Assembly (NCBI RefSeq): GCF_000265525.1
Contig: NC_018015.1
Location: forward strand, 904,322-968,321
Source of the DNA: Thermococcus cleftensis
Lineage (GTDB): Archaea; Methanobacteriota_B; Thermococci; Thermococcales; Thermococcaceae
DNA length: 64,000 nt
Reading direction: 5' to 3'
Shown here one piece after another: positions 18,022-27,149 of this stretch. The first letter of the stretch is position 1. Each line of letters begins with the position of its first letter. A program made the translations under genes and the position numbers. A model generated the notes under the pieces. The model worked only from the letters and a program-made list of their open reading frames with translations, had not been told where the DNA came from and did no database searches.

Positions 18022-18079
18022 GTGGTCAGCCCCGCGAAACCTCCTCACCGATCAGGGGGCTCCAGACTCATCATCCCAA
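18022..18079 (-). ncRNA. Candidate box C/D sRNA
   Basis: Reading the minus strand: C box ATGATGA (18068-18074), 12-nt guide GTCTGGAGCCCC, D' box CTGA (18052-18055), 3-nt spacer, C' box GTGAGGA (18042-18048), 12-nt guide GGTTTCGCGGGG, D box CTGA (18026-18029). TGG before the C box (one bulged G) pairs with CCA after the D box as terminal stem. A TATA-like element at 18102-18109 predicts a start near 18080. Such RNAs guide 2'-O-methylation with L7Ae, Nop5 and fibrillarin. Targets not assigned. Confidence 0.72.
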
Positions 18080-18153
18080 TCACCAAAGGTAAGAAGGGGA
18101 CGTTAAAAGGTTTCACCCGCTAAAGCTTTAAGGGGGCCCCTTGAGAACCCTTC

Positions 18154-18939
18154 ATGCGACCGAAAACGTGCTTCATAGCCATATTGGTGGCAGCGATGCT
18201 CGCGGTGGCAGGCTGTCTTGGAAGCACCTCAACGGTCGGAACCGCCACCACCGAAAAGACTGTACCGGTGGAGAGAACCGAGACCATCACGAAAACCGTC
18301 ACCGTAACTGAGACGGAGTACATCGTAAACCAGGGTGCCGAAACGGAGCTAAGGAAAAACCTAACAGCCTGCCTGGAGAACCTGAGGCTTTTGAACGCGA
18401 CGCTGAACAGGACGAGTGAGAGCTTAGATGAACTCCGCGAGAAGTACCGCGACTGCCTGCTGGAGAAGCCAAACACCGCGGAAGAATCTCCCCCAGTAGA
18501 ACTGCTGGTGGACGACGCGTATTACAGGAGCGTCATCGAAAGCCTCCGCAGTGCGCGGGAGAGCATTTACGTCACGATGTTCCTGATGAAGTACGACCCC
18601 ACCGACAGCTATGACCACGCCAACGACCTGATAAGGGCGCTGGTGGAGGCGAGAAGAAGGGGAGTGAACGTTTACGTGATACTCGAAAACGGCATCGAGG
18701 ACAACAGAGCCGCCTACGACTATCTCCGCTCCAACGGGGTCGATGTGGTCTTTGATTCACCTTCGATAACCCTCCACACCAAGATGGTGGTGATAGACGG
18801 CAGGGTGGTTTACATTGGAAGTCACAACTGGAGCGAGGCCGCGCTGGACTGGAACCACGAGGTCAGCGTTAGGATCGAGTCCCAGGAAATAGCGGAGACG
18901 CTCTTGGAGTACTTCGGGGAAATTAGAAGGGGGTACTAG
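18154..18939 (+). CDS. PLD-family lipoprotein, probable surface nuclease
   Basis: 261 residues. Lipobox VAGC puts the lipid anchor at Cys21, then a Thr-rich linker and a short coiled coil (60-105). Residues 115-255 form one phospholipase D domain with the HKD motif HTKMVVIDG (His208, Lys210, Asp215) and GSHNW (Asn225). Single-HKD proteins of this size (Nuc/EndA type) act as dimeric nucleases, so an extracellular nuclease is the best guess; a phospholipase is possible. A TATA-like CTTTAAGG lies about 25 nt upstream of ATG 18154. Confidence 0.8.
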   Translation: MRPKTCFIAILVAAMLAVAGCLGSTSTVGTATTEKTVPVERTETITKTVTVTETEYIVNQGAETELRKNLTACLENLRLLNATLNRTSESLDELREKYRDCLLEKPNTAEESPPVELLVDDAYYRSVIESLRSARESIYVTMFLMKYDPTDSYDHANDLIRALVEARRRGVNVYVILENGIEDNRAAYDYLRSNGVDVVFDSPSITLHTKMVVIDGRVVYIGSHNWSEAALDWNHEVSVRIESQEIAETLLEYFGEIRRGY

Positions 18940-18948
18940 GTGGTAAAA

Positions 18949-19071
18949 ATGCTGGAGAGGCTGAAGAAGGCCTACCTGCACTGGCGCTCCCGCTGCCCCT
19001 TCGTGCGGAGACTTGAGGCGTGGAGAATGAAGAGAAAAGCGAAGGAGTTCAGGGTTGAGTTGAAGAGATAG
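18949..19071 (+). CDS. Small basic protein, 40 residues
   Basis: The frame starts nine bases after the PLD gene stop with TAGGTGG as ribosome site. The product is strongly basic (MLERLKKAYLHWRSRCPF...) and probably helical. No family recognised. Position and spacing argue for real translation with the PLD gene; length alone would not. Confidence 0.45.
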   Translation: MLERLKKAYLHWRSRCPFVRRLEAWRMKRKAKEFRVELKR

Positions 19072-19072
19072 G

Positions 19073-19077
19073 TTTTT
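19073..19077 (+). terminator. T-run after the small basic ORF
   Basis: Five T residues directly follow the stop at 19071, a plausible weak archaeal terminator. Confidence 0.25.
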
Positions 19078-19199
19078 GCTGTTTCCCAAACTCTTTATTC
19101 CTCTAAAACGATTTAAACAACGATGCTTCACGCTCCCCACAGTTGAAGTTTTCCGTTTTTTGCGTACTATTTTTAGTGGTGTGCAAAATGTGGATAGAA

Positions 19200-19227
19200 A
19201 AATCTTTTAGGTTCTAACTTTAGTTAG
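19200..19227 (+). promoter_or_regulatory. Promoter and inverted repeat of the exported-protein operon
   Basis: A TATA-like ATCTTTTAGG at about 19202-19211 is followed by CTAAC-TTTA-GTTAG (19214-19227), an inverted repeat between the TATA box and the expected start near 19231. It resembles the GTAAC-N5-GTTAC element of the KaiC-like operon. Confidence 0.4.
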
Positions 19228-19245
19228 TACTGCGGTGAAATCTCG

Positions 19246-22200
19246 ATGAGGAAGGCGGTAGGAGTACTGTTGGTAATCCTCCTGCTGGGGTCGATGGTGA
19301 CGGCGGCGGGAAGTACAGCCCAAGCCACCAGCCTCGAAACTCGGAACGACCCGTACGAGAAATTCTGGGAGATACTCAACAGGGAAGCCGAACTCGTGGT
19401 TCAGTTCAACGCTACCGGGAACACCACCCTCGCCAGAGAGTTGATTCAAAACTCTCGCCTTGGTGCGGAGAATGCTGCGAACATTTCGGCCTTAATCTGG
19501 CAGGCTTTGGAGGAGCTGAAGGCTTCTGGTGTAAAGACGTACTACACTGCCGAAGAGTTAAGGGAAATGGCTCAGAACATCAGCCGGAATGGCCTCCCCC
19601 AGGAGACGGTAGAAGCTTTGAAGGCTCAAGGCTGGACTGACGAGCAGATTCAAGCTTTGGAAGAGTACATTGTCAAGAACGCTGATGGTATTAACGAGGA
19701 CTTCAACATGACGGCCTTTCTCGAAGAATTCTCAATGGCCTTCATTGATGTTGCCTTCAAGTACAACGAGTACGAAACCTGGACACTAGAAAAATGGAAA
19801 TGGACCAATCCCCAGGAGATTAATATGAACCTGGGGAACCTATTAATAAACCCGGTTTTAGCCGACGAATGGCTTGACCTTTACCTGGGGCACAGTGAGG
19901 GGAATTATAGCAAAATGAAATCGGCAGCAGAAAAGCTGAGGGACAAAATGTACGATATGATTGTGGGGAAGACTCTCAACAAGGAAACCCTTACGGAACT
20001 GAAGGAACACGGCGACCTCTGGCAGTTAATAGAGTTGAGAAGGGACGTTTATGTCATGTGGTGGCTGAAAAACGGGGGAGTAGTTTTCAGGGTTTACAAT
20101 TCCGCGGACAACAGTAGTTACGGGGTCTACTACTGGCCAAACGCTACCGCGGCATACGAACTGGCGAGCAATATCGAAGCACTGCTGACGGCCAAGGAAC
20201 TAGGAAACAATAACCCAGAAGTGCAGTGGAGACTGAACGATAAAATCGAGAGGCTGAAAAGCTCCTTGGGTGTATACCCCGTGAAAAGCGGTAACAGTAG
20301 TGACATTGTAACCGTACCGCAGGACAGCATCGAGAATATAACCCTGCCCATAATAAACCCCGGGGAGAAATACGGAGGAATAACTGACCCGGTCAAAAAA
20401 CCGGCAATGGATTCAAGTAACATACTCAATTCCCAAAGCATCGAAATAACGCCATCAGAAAGCAACTCTGAAACTTTCAAGGAGGGCTCCAGAATTCTAA
20501 CTGCTCTAAATCCTGACACCACAAGGTCACTTAAAATTAACAACGTAATGGTTATCCCTGTGGAGGTTTCAGAGGATTACGCAACGTACAAAGTCTCCAT
20601 GGACATCACGGTTAGTGGGGCAAGCGCCACAAACGTAACGGTAGAGATCGAAGGAACGGAACTTAAGTACTCCAAAGACATCGGAGCTATCGACAACGGG
20701 GAAACCATTACAGTCGAGAGCACGGTCAGCGGAAGAGTTTATGGGGATTACGAAGTGGAAGTCAGCGGAAAGATTAAGGTGACTTATCAGTTCATCACGG
20801 AATATCACACCAACTCAGAAAGCAGCTTAAATCCAGATGATACTCCCCCAACCTATTCAACACTCCAAGCCGTTGAGGAGTACTCCTCAACGATAAAGCT
20901 TCAATACGACCCCACAAAGAACATAGACGTTGAAGTCATGACAACCCCCCAGAGTGGAGATATCAAGGAGAATGATCCCGTCCAGTTTAAAATAAAAGTT
21001 AGCAATCACAATCCCTTCAGCATCACAGGTAGTTATTACTTGAAAGTCGAAGTGCCATACATAGTTTCTGAAAACATCATGGAAAGTAAATTTAAAGAGT
21101 TCACCGGCTCTCTTTCGCTTCAGGGATTCGACGACTCGACCGTGTACGTTGGAAGCATCACTTATCCCAAGCAGGGAACTTACAAGTATGAGGGCTACTT
21201 TAAGGTAGGACAGTACTACAAAAAGTTCAATGGTACCATAGAAGTCAAACCTCGCCCAGATGGAGAATCTCCAAGAATCAAAATCACCCCATTGGACTGG
21301 CCATCAACGGCTCGCAGAGGAAATACCGTCAGCTTTAAGGTACAGCTTGATAGCACCCACCACAATGATAGGGAGGCAAGAGTGGAGCTGATAATAGACA
21401 ACGAACTTCCCCCGGTTCAGACGGTTGAAACGTCTGTTAAGGCGGGATCCAGCACCACGGTAACGCTCACTTGGTACGTCCCCAGTAGCATTCCTCTGGG
21501 CGAGCACAAAGTAACGGTAAGAGTCTGGTCGAGGGATAGTACTACTTCCAATTCAGAGTACATCGCAGACGCAATAACACTAAGCAATCCGGATAACCCA
21601 GATGACGAAAAGGACCACACCATCAATATCGGAGGACTATTCAACATTAAGTTGCTCGCTTACCCGACTGAGCTTGAGGGTGGAGGAGAAGTGTATTTGC
21701 AAGTGAAGGCCTGGAATTACGATGGATCACTAATTCCAGTCAAAGGATTTATTGAAGTCGATGGAGACGTGATTAAAAACATTGAAGCCAAGATTCCCGC
21801 AAGTGCTAATGGAGACCAAATCTTAAAACTTAGATACAACTTTGCTGGCGTAGGTACTCACACGATCAAAGTATTCCTCGACAATCACGATGGCGAACCA
21901 AATGGGGAGGGAGAAGAGTACTGGAGCGAAGTGAGGGTTGAAGTGAAGGGAAAAATGGCGTCGTCATACTTGGATTGCACCCGTGAGGTATACCCTGGGG
22001 AAAAAGTTACTTGCGTGGCATCATGGAATCCACACATCACCTTACAGTCACTTACACTCAAGGAGGTGTGGTTTGGCACAAAAAAAGTATGGGATGTGGA
22101 TTTATCAAGCGTGAAAATGGTTAAAGGGCCAACATTAACCCCAACCAGTACGATTCAGGTGGAAATTAGACTCGATGATGACTTTGCGAACTATTATTTC

Positions 22201-22572
22201 GGAGAGCGTCCATGGGATCCTGTTGACAGGGTATTCAGCTCTTACAAGGATAGGCTTGCCGGTTACACGTACAAGGTCAAGTTCATCTTCGAAAACAATG
22301 TAATCGCAGAAGACCTAGTAATGGTCAAGGATAGGGGGATTATAGACGAAGTCAAGAACTTTTACAATGACATCAAAGACGATATCGACGCTGGAAAATA
22401 TGTCGCAGCAACCTACATATTCCTCAAAGGGAGTGGGAAACTAGCCACAAAGACCGCAAAAAGAGTCGGAGGACTACTCTCAATCCTCCTCATAGGGGCC
22501 GATATCCACGACTGGTTATTTGGGCCAAATCCGGACACCGGATTGGACAATAACAACGTCGTAGGAGGGTGA
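19246..22572 (+). CDS. Very large exported protein with C-terminal membrane helix
   Basis: 1108 residues. Signal peptide at 1-27 (VLLVILLLGSMVTAAG, cleavage near AQA). Residues ~30-370 are mostly helical; ~430-1000 are beta-rich and look like several Ig-like/CARDB-type modules (for example VKAGSSTTVTLTWYVPSSIPLGEHKVTVRVW). A hydrophobic stretch near 1075-1095 could anchor it, leaving a short tail. Function unknown; a surface or adhesin role is inferred. Base composition is lower in GC than neighbours. Two membrane proteins follow at 5- and 43-bp gaps. ATG 19246 has GGTGA seven bases upstream. Confidence 0.75.
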   Translation: MRKAVGVLLVILLLGSMVTAAGSTAQATSLETRNDPYEKFWEILNREAELVVQFNATGNTTLARELIQNSRLGAENAANISALIWQALEELKASGVKTYYTAEELREMAQNISRNGLPQETVEALKAQGWTDEQIQALEEYIVKNADGINEDFNMTAFLEEFSMAFIDVAFKYNEYETWTLEKWKWTNPQEINMNLGNLLINPVLADEWLDLYLGHSEGNYSKMKSAAEKLRDKMYDMIVGKTLNKETLTELKEHGDLWQLIELRRDVYVMWWLKNGGVVFRVYNSADNSSYGVYYWPNATAAYELASNIEALLTAKELGNNNPEVQWRLNDKIERLKSSLGVYPVKSGNSSDIVTVPQDSIENITLPIINPGEKYGGITDPVKKPAMDSSNILNSQSIEITPSESNSETFKEGSRILTALNPDTTRSLKINNVMVIPVEVSEDYATYKVSMDITVSGASATNVTVEIEGTELKYSKDIGAIDNGETITVESTVSGRVYGDYEVEVSGKIKVTYQFITEYHTNSESSLNPDDTPPTYSTLQAVEEYSSTIKLQYDPTKNIDVEVMTTPQSGDIKENDPVQFKIKVSNHNPFSITGSYYLKVEVPYIVSENIMESKFKEFTGSLSLQGFDDSTVYVGSITYPKQGTYKYEGYFKVGQYYKKFNGTIEVKPRPDGESPRIKITPLDWPSTARRGNTVSFKVQLDSTHHNDREARVELIIDNELPPVQTVETSVKAGSSTTVTLTWYVPSSIPLGEHKVTVRVWSRDSTTSNSEYIADAITLSNPDNPDDEKDHTINIGGLFNIKLLAYPTELEGGGEVYLQVKAWNYDGSLIPVKGFIEVDGDVIKNIEAKIPASANGDQILKLRYNFAGVGTHTIKVFLDNHDGEPNGEGEEYWSEVRVEVKGKMASSYLDCTREVYPGEKVTCVASWNPHITLQSLTLKEVWFGTKKVWDVDLSSVKMVKGPTLTPTSTIQVEIRLDDDFANYYFGERPWDPVDRVFSSYKDRLAGYTYKVKFIFENNVIAEDLVMVKDRGIIDEVKNFYNDIKDDIDAGKYVAATYIFLKGSGKLATKTAKRVGGLLSILLIGADIHDWLFGPNPDTGLDNNNVVGG

Positions 22573-22576
22573 TGGA

Positions 22577-23089
22577 ATGAGAGAAGTAATCCGGTACGTC
22601 CCGACACTAATCGGGATTCTCTCTTTAATTTTCCTGTTTTCCACGGGGGATAACTATTCCGAGACGGCTTACCCCCTGCTCCAGCTGAACTTGTATTTGA
22701 CAGCGGCTGTTTTAGTCCTGCCGTGGTTTGAAGACGTTGAATTTAAATTTGAGACAAAGGTCTTTATGCCTTCATGGCTGTCTGTGGCGGCGGTAATAGC
22801 AGGAATGGAATCTCTAGGTGGCTTCGCTGCAATCCTGTGGTTATTGTGGCTGTTCCTGCCGCTTTTTAAGATCGACAGCGTGCTCACTTTCCTGAATGAA
22901 GTGGCGGAGGACTTGAAGCTGAAGGAACACCCGGCGAAGACACTTTTAATAACGGCCATTCCACCCCTGCTCATCGCCGGGTGGTACCACGTAATATACG
23001 GCATTCACACCCTTGTCCTAGCAGCAGTATACACAATCTATGTTATTTTCACGGAATTTAAGAGATCCGAGACCTCATGGACAAAATGA
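22577..23089 (+). CDS. Membrane protein linked to the large exported protein
   Basis: 170 residues with about five hydrophobic helices and no recognised motif. The ATG at 22577 lies five bases after the previous stop with GGAGGGTGA upstream, so it is clearly in that operon. Size and topology are like the next gene product, and the two could form a complex with the 1108-residue protein. Confidence 0.62.
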   Translation: MREVIRYVPTLIGILSLIFLFSTGDNYSETAYPLLQLNLYLTAAVLVLPWFEDVEFKFETKVFMPSWLSVAAVIAGMESLGGFAAILWLLWLFLPLFKIDSVLTFLNEVAEDLKLKEHPAKTLLITAIPPLLIAGWYHVIYGIHTLVLAAVYTIYVIFTEFKRSETSWTK

Positions 23090-23132
23090 TAAAAGAAAAG
23101 TCAGAAACCGGCAATTAGTAGGAGGTGTGAAT

Positions 23133-23642
23133 ATGGTAAGCGATGGAACACTGGTTTTCCTTTTGATTTTCCTTTCCCTTGTTTATGGGAGGTTCATATA
23201 CATTGGGGAGACAATTAGAGGTGTCCGTGATTCCCTAGCATTATTGCTTTCCTTCTACATAGCGGGAGAAGTACTTTTGAAATCCGAATCCAGATTTTGG
23301 GGGCTGTTGGTGTTTATCTTAGTGTTCTATCTCACTGCCGTTGGATACTACTCGTTCTTGGATATTCAGGGCAAACTTGAAGAGTTTTTATCCAGCAGGG
23401 AGAATCCCACAAAAACTAACTTAAAAGATTCCATAGCCTTGATAGCCCTTATCCTCCTGTTTGGCGTTTTTCCGGGGATCGCGGTATACGTCGCAACCCA
23501 CAGCATTGTGCTCTCGATTACTGTGGACCTTGGAACGAGTCTGTTTTTCTTCACTCTCCCTGATTTCGACAAAAGAATATTTGAACTCGTGTTTAACGCC
23601 TACACGGTTCTGACTGTTGCGTCTTCAGTGTTGAGACTATGA
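23133..23642 (+). CDS. Membrane protein linked to the large exported protein
   Basis: 169 residues, about five helices, unrecognised. GGAGGTG precedes ATG 23133; the frame is open upstream to 23040, but that part overlaps the previous gene and lacks a ribosome site. It is the last gene of the AT-richer three-gene block. Confidence 0.6.
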   Translation: MVSDGTLVFLLIFLSLVYGRFIYIGETIRGVRDSLALLLSFYIAGEVLLKSESRFWGLLVFILVFYLTAVGYYSFLDIQGKLEEFLSSRENPTKTNLKDSIALIALILLFGVFPGIAVYVATHSIVLSITVDLGTSLFFFTLPDFDKRIFELVFNAYTVLTVASSVLRL

Positions 23643-23714
23643 AGCAACTCTCACTTGCCGACTAACAATCTACAATGAATACGATCATAATTTAAAAGTA
23701 ACGGGAGACATTTC

Positions 23715-23867
23715 GTGTTTGTAACAGTACCAGCCCTCTGGGTGGCGGGTTATGAAAATGCACGTAAATGCAGGTACGTCACATGGAAGAACATCAAAAA
23801 ATTACTGGCGATGGCAGTTGGACGCCTTGCAAAAAACGGCAATGAACGGAGGCCAGGAAATGATTGA
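23715..23867 (+). CDS. Possible small protein, 50 residues, leaderless
   Basis: GTG 23715 lies about 25 nt after a good TATA element (AATTTAAAAG at 23689-23698) and opens a 50-codon frame (MFVTVPALWVAGYENARKC...), basic in its second half. No family recognised. The promoter spacing is what favours it; it could be a remnant of a longer gene. The rest of 23643-23883 holds nothing else I can name. Confidence 0.3.
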   Translation: MFVTVPALWVAGYENARKCRYVTWKNIKKLLAMAVGRLAKNGNERRPGND

Positions 23868-23883
23868 AAAGGCCAAAGTGAAG

Positions 23884-25197
23884 CTAAAGCCCCAGTATCC
23901 CAGCGATGACCTCCACGACCTCTTCCTTTTCCACAACCCTCTGCTCGCCGCCCTCCATGTCCCTTACCGTGACCCTTCCCTCCGCGAGGTCCTTCTTTCC
24001 GACGAGAATCACGTAGGGGACGCCGAGCCTTCCCGCGTAGTCCAAAGCCTTCCTCAGCTTCCTTCCCGTCAGCTCGATGTCCGCCTTGATTCCAGCCCTT
24101 CTCAGGGCGGAGACGACCTCAATCGCGGCCTTTTTGAGATCCGGTTCTTTCCCGATTGGAATCACGTAAACATCGGGCCTGAGCTTCGGCTCCGGGATGA
24201 GGCCCTTCCACTCGAGTATTGGGATGAGGCGCTCTATCCCTATGGCAAAGCCCGTCGCTGGAGTTGGCTTGCCCCCAAAAACTTCAATGAGGTTGTCGTA
24301 CCTTCCGCCACCGCCTATTGAGCCGATTCCGAGGTCGTTGGGCGCTATGGCCTCGAAGACTATGCTGGTGTAGTAGTCAAAGCCCCTCGCGATGCCGAGG
24401 TCTATCCTTATCCACTTGGAGACTCCGTAGGCGTCGAGAAGGTCAACAAGCTCGTAGAGCCTTGCTATCTCCGTCTTGGCTGCATCGCTCGTGAAGAGTC
24501 CCTCCGCAAGGGGGAGAACCTCGTCGGGTTTGCCCTTAATCTCTATGAGCCGAAGAACCTTCTCAACCCCGTCATCACTCAGCCCGAAGTCCCTCAAAGC
24601 TTTAACGAATTCCTCCCTGCTCATCTTGTCCTTCTTGTCTATGAGCCTCATCAGGCCGATGTCGTCTTTAACGCCGAGCATCTTGGCAAACTCATCGAGC
24701 AGAACGCGGTCGCCTATGTTCACCGTGAAGTCCTCCAAGCCGGTCGCCAGGTAGCTCTCGACGAAGAGGGCTATGACCTCCGCGTCGGCCTCAACTCTAT
24801 CGCTCCCTATCAGCTCAACCCCCGCCTGCCAGAACTCCCTGTAGCGGCCGCTCTGGGGTTCTTCATACCTGAACATGTTGGCGATGTAGTACCACTTGAT
24901 GGGCTTTGGGGCGGTCTGGAAGGAGTTCACGTAGAGCCTGGCTACGCTTGACGTCATATCCGGCCTAAGCGAGAGGTTCCGCCCGCCCTTGTCGTCGAAG
25001 GCGTAGAGCTGCTCCACCACCTCCTCGCCGCTCCTCAGCTGGAAGAGGGTGGTGTATTCAAAGGTCGGCGTGAGGACTTCATGAAAGTTATAGCGCTCGA
25101 AAACCTCCCTTATCCTCTCGAAGACCCACCTCCTTTTGGCCATCTCCTCGGGCAAAAGGTCTCGCGTTCCCTTAACTTTCTCCAGCCGAACTTTCAT
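23884..25197 (-). CDS. hisS: Histidyl-tRNA synthetase
   Basis: 437 residues. Class II core with motif 2 as RYEEPQSGRYREFWQAGVE, the histidine-binding segment IARGFDYYTSIVFEA and motif 3 near GFAIGIERL; the anticodon-binding domain follows from about residue 335. ATG 25197 follows GGAGGGT; the in-frame TTG at 25203 overlaps it and is rejected. Standalone gene. Confidence 0.97.
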   Translation of the reverse strand: MKVRLEKVKGTRDLLPEEMAKRRWVFERIREVFERYNFHEVLTPTFEYTTLFQLRSGEEVVEQLYAFDDKGGRNLSLRPDMTSSVARLYVNSFQTAPKPIKWYYIANMFRYEEPQSGRYREFWQAGVELIGSDRVEADAEVIALFVESYLATGLEDFTVNIGDRVLLDEFAKMLGVKDDIGLMRLIDKKDKMSREEFVKALRDFGLSDDGVEKVLRLIEIKGKPDEVLPLAEGLFTSDAAKTEIARLYELVDLLDAYGVSKWIRIDLGIARGFDYYTSIVFEAIAPNDLGIGSIGGGGRYDNLIEVFGGKPTPATGFAIGIERLIPILEWKGLIPEPKLRPDVYVIPIGKEPDLKKAAIEVVSALRRAGIKADIELTGRKLRKALDYAGRLGVPYVILVGKKDLAEGRVTVRDMEGGEQRVVEKEEVVEVIAGILGL

Positions 25198-25263
25198 TCT
25201 CAACCCTCCTTTCCCTGGGAAAAGCGGAAGGGGTTAAAAGGTTAGCCCATGAAACTTTGACGT

Positions 25264-25878
25264 TTATCCAGCGGATGTCATGAGCAGGTATATTCCGACG
25301 ACACCCTGCACCATCATCTGCGCTCCGATAGCCATCGTGAACATACCGATTATCCTTATGAAGACGCCGAGGGTGGTCTTGCTGACGTTCTTGATGACGT
25401 AAAGAGTCACGAACATCACGAGGGCCGTCAGGAGTATGGCGATGAAGATTGCCGCGGTCGCGTGGTAGAGGCCCTTCTCCGCGGTGAGGGTTATCGCGGT
25501 GGTTATGGCTGCGGGCCCGGCTATGAGGGGTGTCGCAACGGGAACGGCCGCCAGGGCGAGTATATTCTTCTCCCTCTTGAGCGTCAGCATTCCACCGCTC
25601 TCCAGGGCCTCAAGGCCTATCTTGAAGAGCACGAAACCCCCTGCCACGCGCAGGGCGTTGATGTCTATGTGGAATATCTCCTGGAGGATTATCTGGCCGG
25701 AAACCGCGAACAGGAAGAGGAGCAGAAAGCCGATGAGGTTCGCCCTCACGATGAGGGTCCTTATGTCCTCTATGTGAAAGTCCTCCCGGAGGAGGCTGAC
25801 CAGGAGTATCTTGTCGCTCGGGTCTATCATGATGAGCATGAAGAGCGCCGAACTGAGTATCGAAAGCCACTCGCTCAT
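25264..25878 (-). CDS. MarC-family membrane protein
   Basis: 204 residues with six predicted helices and the family hallmarks [13 protein letters not shown] near the start and [15 protein letters not shown] in the middle. MarC (UPF0056) proteins are membrane proteins of unsettled function. I chose ATG 25878: the TATA box at 25897-25909 would start transcription at about 25878, so the in-frame GTG at 25887 would fall outside the message. That makes it a leaderless gene. Confidence 0.85.
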   Translation of the reverse strand: MSEWLSILSSALFMLIMIDPSDKILLVSLLREDFHIEDIRTLIVRANLIGFLLLFLFAVSGQIILQEIFHIDINALRVAGGFVLFKIGLEALESGGMLTLKREKNILALAAVPVATPLIAGPAAITTAITLTAEKGLYHATAAIFIAILLTALVMFVTLYVIKNVSKTTLGVFIRIIGMFTMAIGAQMMVQGVVGIYLLMTSAG

Positions 25879-25896
25879 GTCCGCCACTGCGGTGAG

Positions 25897-25909
25897 GGTT
25901 TTATAAACC
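25897..25909. promoter_or_regulatory. Symmetrical TATA box serving marC and a C/D sRNA
   Basis: GGTTTTATAAACC (25897-25909) reads nearly the same on both strands. About 25 nt to the left is the marC start (25878); about 25 nt to the right (near 25928) is the predicted 5' end of the candidate sRNA. One element could therefore drive both divergent transcripts. Confidence 0.5.
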
Positions 25910-25927
25910 TATGCCCGAAAGTGTACT

Positions 25928-25989
25928 TCGAGCGATGACGAGACCGGCACTGGCTGAGGCGTGATGAGCACTCGGTTGGCCGAGCTCAA
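25928..25989 (+). ncRNA. Candidate box C/D sRNA with variant boxes
   Basis: C box ATGACGA (25935-25941), 12-nt guide GACCGGCACTGG, D' CTGA (25954-25957), spacer GGC, C' GTGATGA (25961-25967), 12-nt guide GCACTCGGTTGG, D box CCGA (25980-25983). GAGC (25930-25933) pairs with GCTC (25984-25987) as terminal stem, with one bulged G as in the other sRNAs here. C and D boxes deviate at the two positions that face each other in the kink-turn. The 3' end touches the end of the antiporter gene on the opposite strand. Confidence 0.55.
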
Positions 25990-27128
25990 CCCCTTGAAAA
26001 CACGAGCTTCAGCAGTGGAGGGGTCACAAGGGTCGTCGCCATGACCATCGCTATGGCTATGGAAAAGCTCTCGTTCGTCAGGATTCCTTCGGAAAGGCCG
26101 ATGTTGGCCATTATAAGACCAACCTCCATTCTCGGGATCATTCCAACGCCTATCTGGAGGGACTCACGGAGGTTAAACTTCGAAAGGAGGGCCCCGACGC
26201 CGCACCCGACGACCTTTCCGACGATGGCGAGGAGTGAGTAGACCAGCGCGAAGGCACCTGCAGCGAGGACCACGTGGGCATCGGTCTCGGCGCCGACGCC
26301 GACCAGGAAGACCGGAATGAAGAAGGCGTAGCCTATCGTGACTATCTTGTCGGTTATCTTCTTGGCGTCCTCGCTCCCGGCAACGAGTATGCCCGCCAGG
26401 TAGGCCCCGGTTATTGCCGCTATCTGGAAGTACTCCGCCAGGTAGGCGAATATCAGCATGACGACTATGGAAACCGTCGTGACGGTCTCGGGGAGGTTTA
26501 TCCTGTGGGAACCCCGGAGGACCCTCTTGACCACGCCCCTACCGAGCAGGTAGCTCAGCAGGAAGAAGGCAGCTATCTCGACGAGGAGCACACCTATGTC
26601 CCCGGGGGAGACGGTCCCCTTGGTGTTCATGGCCACGAGAATGGTGAGGATTATTATGCCCAGGACGTCGTCCACGACCGCGGCAGCTAGAATCGCCGCG
26701 CCAACGCGGGTTCTCAGCCTCTTCATCTCCATGAGGACGCTCGCGGTCAAGCTGACGCTCGTGGCCGTCATGACGCCACCGAGGAAGAGGGCCTCCATGT
26801 TGGGATAGCCCCACCTGAGGGCGACGGCGTAGCCGAAGATGAAGGGAAGGGCAACGCCGAGGGAGGCTATGAGGAAGGCGGGCAAGCCAACGCGCCTGAA
26901 CTCCTCCACGTCCGTTTCAAGGCCGGCAAGGAAGAGGAGCATTATTACCCCCAGCTCGGAGATGAGCCGAACACCCTCACCGTAGGCCACGAAGTCGAGA
27001 AGAGAGGGGCCGAGGATTATCCCGCCTATTATCTGACCCAGGGCCGCGGGGAAGCCGAGTCTTGAGCTCAGGTAGCCCATCAGCTTGGCCGTTACCAGGA
27101 TTACCGCGAGCTCCAGGAAGACGTCCAT
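25986..27128 (-). CDS. CPA2-family cation/proton antiporter
   Basis: 380 residues with about 12 helices. The N-terminus (LAVILVTAKLMGYLSSRLGFPAALGQIIGGIILGPSLL) and DD-containing helix 5-like segment AAVVDDVLGIII are typical of Kef/NapA-type Na+ or K+/H+ exchangers. There is no RCK domain on the protein itself. The CBS-pair gene 21 bp upstream is probably co-transcribed and may be its regulatory partner. ATG 27128 follows GGGTG. A second CPA2 member is at 43587. Confidence 0.88.
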   Translation of the reverse strand: MDVFLELAVILVTAKLMGYLSSRLGFPAALGQIIGGIILGPSLLDFVAYGEGVRLISELGVIMLLFLAGLETDVEEFRRVGLPAFLIASLGVALPFIFGYAVALRWGYPNMEALFLGGVMTATSVSLTASVLMEMKRLRTRVGAAILAAAVVDDVLGIIILTILVAMNTKGTVSPGDIGVLLVEIAAFFLLSYLLGRGVVKRVLRGSHRINLPETVTTVSIVVMLIFAYLAEYFQIAAITGAYLAGILVAGSEDAKKITDKIVTIGYAFFIPVFLVGVGAETDAHVVLAAGAFALVYSLLAIVGKVVGCGVGALLSKFNLRESLQIGVGMIPRMEVGLIMANIGLSEGILTNESFSIAIAMVMATTLVTPPLLKLVFSRG

Positions 27129-27149
27129 GGTAACACCCGATTTTAGTCG

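Noticed and set aside
23752-24321. 189-codon plus-strand frame overlapping hisS
   Set aside because: Most of it is antisense to the HisRS catalytic domain and shows no domain of its own.
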